Positions 56,904-64,000 of a stretch of DNA of 64,000 nucleotides are shown piece after piece. How positions within the stretch are numbered: position 1 is the stretch's first letter; each line of letters starts with the position of its first letter. The translations under genes were made by a program, and so were the position numbers. Origin of the DNA: Heligmosomoides polygyrus polygyrus (taxonomy: Eukaryota > Nematoda > Chromadorea > Rhabditida > Heligmosomidae); NCBI GenBank assembly GCA_947396885.1, contig OX377202.1, positions 75,116,643 to 75,180,642 on the forward strand. Reading direction: 5' to 3'. The notes under the pieces are model-generated. The model was given only the letters and a program-made list of their open reading frames with translations, made no database searches and was not told the origin of the DNA.

Positions 56904-57829
56904 CATGCTTCTCTGCAGGTGAATGAGGTGAATCTTGGGAAGGTGAGTGGCAAATCATGCTTTTTTGCATCAATCTAGTGTGTGGCTGAGGGCGTGCAGC
57001 TTGAATTCCCGTGAGACTCGCGTCGCTGTTGGTGTGTGGGGGTGTTTCGAAGGAGAAAGCAAGGTATCTAAAGTTTAGAAGAAAGATGCAGTGAACGCGG
57101 TCAAGTACGACTTTCTCTGAACCAATTTCCTTATGAGAGAAATGCCAGGGTTTGAGCGGGACACTACAAGTAGCGCATGACCCCGGCGGGCGATCGCTTC
57201 TGCCGGTGATGATAGCGAAGTGGATGACATAATCATTGTCATGGTTTCTTGGCGACGCATGACGTGAAGTCCGCTATTCTCGCTCAGCGAAATGCTCCAC
57301 TGCGCTGTTGCCCTCCAAGCAAGGAGGCTCCTTCTTGTACTGTTCAGTTCTGCCTCAGACGCTGCCTCTTCGCTGTCGCATACGCCTTCTCTTTTAAAGC
57401 CGCTCTCCAACTGTGGTTAAGCTCACGTTCTTCCATTGCACGTGCATTTGCTCCTGCTTATTTTTATTATCCTACGATGTGGAAGCGCAGTCGGAGGAGC
57501 TTATTCTCGCTGAGCTTTGACTTTATTTAAATTTTAGAGAGGCAGAAACGGCTGAGTTCAGAAAGGGTGTTTCGGTCTCGAAGCAGATTCTAGGTTCATC
57601 GGAAACAATGATTCAACCGCTGACAGTTGCATTAGTCTGTGGGGCGTTGTCAACACCTTTCTAATGATAACTCTATTTAAACAACTCTGGACGGCATTAT
57701 TAATATACTCCAACACATTCTTTCACCTTGATAGTTGGTTAGATTTAGTACCATATATTTATATATAAATATATAAATAAATTATATAAATAGAATGATA
57801 ACAATAAATTATATATAAATAAGTAAATA
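56904..57829. other. Intergenic, AT-rich end
   Basis: 57750-57825 is dominated by TATATAAATA. No gene recognised. Confidence 0.5.
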
Positions 57830-58020
57830 CCGTCGCCTCCCGTTATAACGCTTCCGGATAAGATGCAACTCTCGATATAACAGCCAGCTCATGTGCCTTT
57901 ACGCCAATATAAACCAACTCCGCTTAAGACGCGTCGGATACAACGCTACTCCCAGTATGGCGCGGTTTTGGGAGGAACTCTGCGTTCAAAATGACTCCCG
58001 TTATAACGCGACCCGGGCTC
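57830..58020. mobile_element. Possible pogo/Tigger-type element end
   Basis: CGTCGCCTCCCGTTATAACG, CTCGATATAACA, CTTAAGACGCGTCGGATACA and CCCGTTATAACGCGAC are repeated short words of the sort seen at the ends of pogo/Tigger elements. No transposase is present and the partner end is not found. Confidence 0.3.
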
Positions 58021-58530
58021 AGTTCCGGTCCACACGGGAGATGAAGACGATCAAGATGCTGACCGCGTCGGCGATCAGACCTACCCTTCTACTGTCTCGT
58101 TCGCAGTCGCGACCGGCACCTGTGTGACAATGAATTAGATGGATGTAGACGTTCTTCATGCGTGCGCGGCCCACAAAGTGTTCATAGTCAGCAATATGTC
58201 GAACACAGCATGACTCCTGGCAGTCAGATGCTGTCGCAAAAGGGTTTCCTTACCAGAAACGATAGAAGGTGTGGATTAGAGCTCGGATTATTCAAAACAA
58301 TATCCTACACGTAAGCCTCAGCAACTGGCACAGAGGTTATATGCTGTCACATAATGTTTCGTTGTGATCAGAAGTCTCGCGCCATGCGGAACCTATGCCT
58401 CCACCCTCTGCTTTGGACAGGATAGCAAGGCAACAACGATCTTTGACCACACTCAACATTCCGATATCGTGGGAGAGCGCTGAGAGACCACTTCAGCGAG
58501 GATACGGCGGATCGGCGCGTTATTCAACAG
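58021..58530. other. Intergenic, no gene
   Basis: Nothing recognised. Confidence 0.5.
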
Positions 58531-58645
58531 CACTGATAGCATAATGGGCTAACATTCGGCCTGGAAGGTAGAGAGTGCGGGTCCGTGTCCCGCCCGGCGC
58601 GAGTTTTGATGGCGGCAAAAGACAATGCAACATCAGGTTACACAA
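58531..58645 (+). repeat. tRNA-Gly-derived SINE (family C), copy 2
   Basis: GAGTGCGGGTCCGTGTCCCG and CCCGGCGCGAGTTTTGATGG line up with the T arm, acceptor end and body of the copy at 25669. The 5' half is more diverged (ATAATGGGCTAACATTCGG). Confidence 0.65.
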
Positions 58646-58781
58646 TTTTGTTGTTGATCACTTCTGAATTTTCTCTGGTGCTCGCTATTCCTCACATATA
58701 TCTGTCATACTTATGCATATATGCATATATCTCTGGGGACAGGAGTTCACCAATAATCTAAAGATGCCATGTCCGACTTTC

Positions 58782-58840
58782 TAAGATGAGTGTGAAGGCA
58801 AAACAATCTAAAGATGTTTTTTGCCTTCACACTCTTCTTA
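58782..58840. repeat. Short hairpin, arms of 27 bp
   Basis: TAAGATGAGTGTGAAGGCAA and its near-complement TTGCCTTCACACTCTTCTTA pair across a loop of a few bases, with about three mismatches. Confidence 0.8.
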
Positions 58841-60887
58841 TGAGCACATACAATACCGCTCAAATTCTTTGCAAAAAAAGACGCTTTGCGACGGATTAAT
58901 AAAGAGGTAAGCGACTGAAGCAAAATTTTCTGTTGTTTTCATCAAATTTTGGCCGCATAGAATTCTACGTTGAACGGCGAAAACTTTTCGTTCTTTTTGG
59001 ATTCGACTGTGCTTGAGGTCTGCTGTAGACTAAAAAACACGGCTTTCGTACTCATCCTGTACAGGAGCAACCGAAGTTTAAAGATAGGAGAAATCCCACG
59101 TCGCACATTGAGATTGGACCAATCCCTTGTTGGAAAAAAGAAATTCTATTAATTTCTGTCCATTTTTCAAAGCCATTTTACATGTTTTATAAAGACCATC
59201 GTCCCCACAATGGAATAGTAAAACACTGCCTTCTGTAGCAGGCTACTAGTTGGGTAATTCTTAACTGAATCTTAGGTTTCCGCGTGTTTGCGCTTATCTG
59301 AAATCGGGCCTATGTTATTCAAACTTGGCACTGTTTAGTACCACAATGACACTTGTTGTGTAACAAATACAGATCTGTTGAAACAGTAGAGGATTTCTGA
59401 GTTTCGATGAACCTCATCAACGAAAAGCCTTAAGGACATGCCAGTGGGGATCTTGGAGGGGGTCATAAATCAATTAACAGAGCCGAGAAAGCAAAAGCTT
59501 CATAACTAGATCACTGTGCAATCGTTTTAGATGATGTTTAGATCGCTGAATAGAAAGCGAGACGGGGCTTCTAACGGTGTTAATAAGATTTTTAACAAAT
59601 AACAAATACCGAACTAGTCCTCTGGTCTCTCCTCTGCTCATGTTCTTAATATTTTCGTTAATTATTTCTTGATTCTGGCCAAAATGGCTAACATTGATTG
59701 TAAAGTCATAGCGAGCCTTCAGAGTTCACTCATTCCACTCGTCTTTTGCACTGTGCGTGAGTAAAAGAAAACTTTGTATGTGCAGAAATCCTTGGGTGTT
59801 AGCCACGAATAGAGAGCATGTATACGTCCGACAACGTTGAAACTGGGAAAGTGAACGGGAGTTGGTAAAGAAACCTCTCTTCCCTCATTTTCGGAACCAG
59901 TTTTGCACTAATTTATCGAAACTGGGTAGGTAGCTTCATCGGTGAGCTGAAAGCACGTTGGCAGGCAATGCATTAGATGAAACTGAAAGACTGGTTTAGA
60001 TGTCTTCTTCAAAAGCGATCAATTACAAGCACTAGTAGAATTATCACAGTTTTTCTCGGAGAAACAGGACGGACATCAAGGAGTGGATTTCCACCGAGCA
60101 CGATTTTGCGCTGTTTTACACTAAAAACTCTTTTGAATAATTGGACAGATCGTCTAAGACGCAATAAGGACTAGGTCTTTCCTTCACATGCATCCATTAT
60201 TCTAGCAATAATTGGAGTCTCCCACTTTTTCCCACCGAGAAACAAATTCTCGCCTAGTCACATAAAGATGTACCGCATTCCTCGCTCTTACGATTAGTAC
60301 CAGATATAATCACATCGGAACGGAAATTCGTCGATGATGAACCTCAAGAAAGGAAGGCGAAATGACCGGAACTTGAAATCATCCTGCACAGCATACAATA
60401 CCTGTAGAAGTCATTTTTATGCCTTTTTACTATAGCATAGTTTGAGGAGGAATGGGACAATGGACCACGCATTTCACCTTAGCCGTTGATGCGCCACGCA
60501 TGCCACCTCCTCGTGAGACCGTAGATGCAGCTTGAACGCATTTATGGCCGACGGTGACTATCCGGTAGATAGATCAGCGTTCCGCCCTTCCATGCACGTC
60601 TGCTGTCATTCCGTCCTCTCCGAATGTATGAAAACTTGAATGTGTTGGCGGGATCTGAACCTACGATCGATTCGTCGTACTTCCCAAAATCGGGTCCCCT
60701 GCCCACTTCGTCTAATACGTTTTCATTGAAAAAGAGCAGAACGAATTATAAGGGAAAGTACTGGTATGTCATGTTGCTATTGCTTTCGAGCTTCTGCACT
60801 AAAATTGTGCTGAGTTCGCTCCACATTACCAACCAGACTTAGCGAGAGATTTGCAGTTGTATGTTTGCTCCACTGTAACCCATCAAA
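58841..60887. other. Intergenic, no supported gene
   Basis: Near 59994-60120 one plus frame reads FFKSDQLQALVELSQFFSEK but splice signals are poor. A reversed B-box-like GGTTCAGATCCCGCC lies at about 60643-60657, perhaps a SINE remnant. Confidence 0.35.
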
Positions 60888-61048
60888 GGCCTGAGTTATA
60901 CTTCCGCGGGAGCATCCGCGGACGGGCGGGAATCGCGCCGAGATCCCTCACCTGGTCAATCGCCGCGCCCCGCCACGCCCGCCACACGCGGTGCACCCTT
61001 CGTCCGCTGACTTTCCGCGGACGCTCCCGCGGGAGAATAACACAGGCC
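60888..61048. mobile_element. Harbinger-like MITE, 161 bp
   Basis: Ends GGCCTGAGTTATACTTCCGC and, inward from the right, GGCCTGTGTTATTCTCCCGC. Both continue into GGGAGC.TCCGCGGA. GC-rich interior, no coding. The ends resemble the MITE at 38391. Flanking TAA is clear only on the right. Confidence 0.7.
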
Positions 61049-61199
61049 TAAGGGAAACATTCACTAATTTTTTGGCGTTTAACCGCTAATAGTGTTTATT
61101 TAAAAGGTAAAGAAAGCAGTGCTAGTAAAGAAATACGATAAGAATTAAAATAAAGAACGATGATAACCAATCCGGGATGCGCCGCACATTGAATTTCTG

Positions 61200-61372
61200 T
61201 GCGAGTGGAGACAATTTAAATACGTGGCTTGCACAATGAATTGTGGAGGCCAACCGATAGACAAGTAAATGTCTTATCCCAGACACATCTGGTAGAATTC
61301 CGACGACATGGAAGGGATGCAAGGCTTGGTTGGCCATACAGCTGAACCAAGCAATTCGACTCCGGGTGCATG
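61200..61372 (-). repeat. tRNA-derived SINE (family A), copy 3
   Basis: On the minus strand: GGCCAACCAAGCCTTGCATC, TTGGCCTCCACAATTCATTG and AAATTGTCTCCACTC match the family body. The tRNA head is decayed (GGTTCAGC in place of the B box). Confidence 0.72.
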
Positions 61373-64000
61373 CGACGGCTGGCGATTTCTATAACTCCGC
61401 CCGCCTAAAAAACAAAAAATTAATTTAATTCAGAAAGCAATGCAATGATTTAGGATTCTATGCCTTTTGGGTTTCATTCTTGTTCAGTCTAAAGCGGCTG
61501 TGACCAGCAGATTTCAATGAAAATCTCGAAACCTCTCGAAACCTGCGGTATAATCAGCTCCCACGGGGCAAAGCAGAACAGGCGTTGTCTGCAAACGAGG
61601 ATTCGAATTCGATCCCCGGAGAGCATAAAGATCTGGTCACGATCAAACTTTATCTCTCTCTCCTTACTTTTAGACGCTCAACAACATCCAACGCTATCTC
61701 CATAAGAGATAGAGTAGATGAACTGCAGGCATAACGGGTAGAATCTGGTTTTAGCTGGGGTCTGGCTGGCCTTAAAGTCAGTAAAGTATGGCGTCTGAAG
61801 GCGTAAGCATAACGGGTGATGTTGGTGCGCTCCGAAAGCAAACGAGGAGCAGTGATCCCCCTGACAGAGTCTCGAAGAGGAGATCGGAGGGCGAGAGCGC
61901 CTCGCCTCGACGAGATCGCCTTCTATGCAGATTCGCGCTGATTTCCAATTTGGCTGCGCACCTTAGTGATCCAATTCTCACGGGTTCAACAGCGATGTCC
62001 GAATAGGCCGCCGGGGCTGCTTGGCAACGTTGCGGTTTCCATTCATCCGCTCTTCCTTCATGCGGCGACGTAGGTATTCAACTCGGAGCTGATGGCCTAC
62101 GTCCATCGCCGGCCGCCGTCGATCCCGTCCACGTCCACCGAGATCTGCTTCCCCATCCCGGTGACGTCTCTCGAGGCACTCCGATTTGATCCTGCTTTCC
62201 TAGCCGCGTCTATCCGTTTTCTCTTTCAGTTTGCTGCGACTGATCGCGGTTTCACCCCTCTCGTGATATCGATTAGATAAATCTTATCACAGAAGTTCAC
62301 CTGCTGCTCACCTCCGAGAATCGACAGGGTATGCGCTAATTCGGAGTCAGTGGTAGAATCATCTACTGCACCATTCCGTGCAGGCGCTACTGTAGACGTC
62401 ACGGTAGTATCCTTCTGCTTCTGGTGCAGGCTAGAAATCGCGGCACAGATTATCATTTGAGATTGCCGGTTCATGCTTTGTCAACAACTGCGAACTGGCA
62501 GCGTTGCCTTTTATGTATATCGTCGATCGCTTACAAGACTCAACCTTAAATATATTGCCGTAGCCCACGCTCGCCTCTTCCATTCTGTCGTCGGCCGAGC
62601 TCTGAAGAAGGGTTAGCTGATAAGATTACTGAGGCAGTGGCGCTGTCACTTCGTGATCCAACTCGCCTCTTAAGTTTCAATTGTGCACCTACGGCTAAAC
62701 CATAAAAATCAGACAGTCACGGGCGGCGAGAGAGAACGAGATGTCTCAGCGAGATGCCGTCTTTGTGAACATTTCTTCCTGGTTTCATATCTCGGCCTAC
62801 GCTTAGCCGGCAGTGTTTACAGCCACTTACCTCCGATTAGTTATTTGGGGTCAGAGTGTGTGCTGTACGGGATACAACATTCTGGATATTGAGTTCTATC
62901 TGCCTGCAGTAAAGCACGGAAACACATAGGCTTAGAGTTCATCATGTGTATTTAAACAAAGTTTTAGGCGTTTAGAGGAGAGGTTGGATAGGGTTTGGTA
63001 GAGAAATGTTGTTTGCAGAGACCGTGCTGAAAGTGCACGAGAATTTCAATCAAACGAGTGCAACAGCTTGATCCTCAAGCTCAACAATGTAAGACTATAG
63101 CCACTGTTGCCTCGTCATTTCGACGCAAGCTCAACTGTATAATTTGGCATAGCAACCGCCCCGTTGGAGGCCCCTTCTTCTTTCGAATTCTGATCATGCA
63201 GCCATTTTCTACCTTCACCCTCCACATCATGGTTTTCTCCTAATGCTATCTGGAAGATTATCTCAAAGATGTTCTGTGGCATAAAAGACTCAAACAGGTT
63301 AGGCCTTTCGGATTACACATTTTTTGTAGTGCGTCACTCCATTGTTGAAGAACAAGCATAAAGTTCAGCGTTTCCATAGAGCCAGATCAATTTCTGCCAG
63401 TCCTGAGCGCCCGTAAAAAGTGGTCCAGAAAGAAACACACCTTCGCTAAAAACGTCGCAATACGGTAGAGATCCTCTTTGACATAGCTTCTCCTGTCATA
63501 GCAAGATTCTCTCTCCAAGCCTTTTTATAAAATGTGGAGGCCGAAATAATTGTAACCTAAGTGAGGAAGGCTACCGGTCCTCCAAATGGTTTTATGTTAC
63601 TAAGGTATTTAAGAATACAAATAATAAGTTATAAAATCAATGCACCAAATGCAAGTTGTTCAAATCCAATTTTCCGCACACTAAGTGCTGCAACCATACA
63701 TTTCTGGGGGTAGAGATACCTGCACATTTATTTCAGCCATCATCGTACATTAATGGTTGTTTGAATTCAGTTAACAGCGCTTCCAATCAGTCGTTCAACT
63801 ACAGAAAGCATAGGTGATTTCGTAAGTGGTCGGTCGATGCTGGTATTAAGCAGCGTGAGGTCTTGTGGCCTATGTAGGTTGTCCCATAAGTCTTCGCCGT
63901 TTTTTCAACGATTCACTGCAGATTACTCTGGCGGTTTGCTGCATAGCGCTGCATAGCTTTCGAAAGAGAATGATTTGCTCTATCAGAACATGTATTGTAT
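61373..64000. other. Intergenic, unrecognised GC-rich stretch
   Basis: 61780-62270 is GC-richer and open in plus-strand pieces (for example AYVHRRPPSIPSTSTEI at about 62094) as well as on the minus strand. No domain is recognised. Near 62590 CTCTGAAGAAGGGTTAGCTG resembles the 'CTGAAGAAGGC' repeat. The rest holds nothing I can name. Confidence 0.4.

Overview
This 64 kb window looks like nematode genomic DNA, most likely from a strongylid (hookworm-like) worm. The reasons are short exons bounded by TTTTCAG-like acceptors and GTAAG/GTAAAT donors, introns from 72 bp to 19 kb, and a very dense load of RTE and CR1-type retrotransposons, mariner elements, fold-back repeats and tRNA-derived SINEs. 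It is not bacterial: I see no operons, and nearly all long open frames are chance frames or transposon pieces.

Two host genes can be rebuilt exon by exon. On the + strand, six exons between 4334 and 36765 encode most of the tandem C2 domains of a synaptotagmin, closest by motif to the synaptotagmin-7 type. All splice phases agree, and every visible calcium ligand and the C-terminal WHxL motif are kept. Its N-terminus lies upstream or was not found. On the - strand, four exons between 40819 and 38852 encode the C-terminal part of DIMT1/Dim1, the 18S rRNA dimethyladenosine transferase. Its N-terminal S-adenosylmethionine-binding exons were not found upstream, and a 200 bp assembly gap sits there at 42657-42856. 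The two genes converge tail to tail, 2.1 kb apart.

Layout: 1-4300 holds GC-rich TATA-containing modules and a CR1-like 3' fragment. 4.3-36.8 kb is the synaptotagmin gene. Its 19 kb intron carries an RTE element with a (GAA)n tail, a decayed antisense RTE, two fold-back elements, a minus-strand mariner and a TA microsatellite. A later intron carries a mariner with intact ends, a 1.26 kb palindromic element and a Penelope-like GIY-YIG remnant. 36.8-41 kb is the gene junction and DIMT1. 41-64 kb is repeat-rich, with three SINE families, a maT-like transposon, hairpin MITEs and a few unrecognised exon-like frames.

The most notable observations are the rebuilt 32 kb synaptotagmin gene with a 44 nt exon, the set of fold-back families that share arms across the window, the three tRNA-headed SINE families, and an exact 27 bp palindrome. 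Coordinates of transposon and repeat edges are by eye and may be off by several bases.
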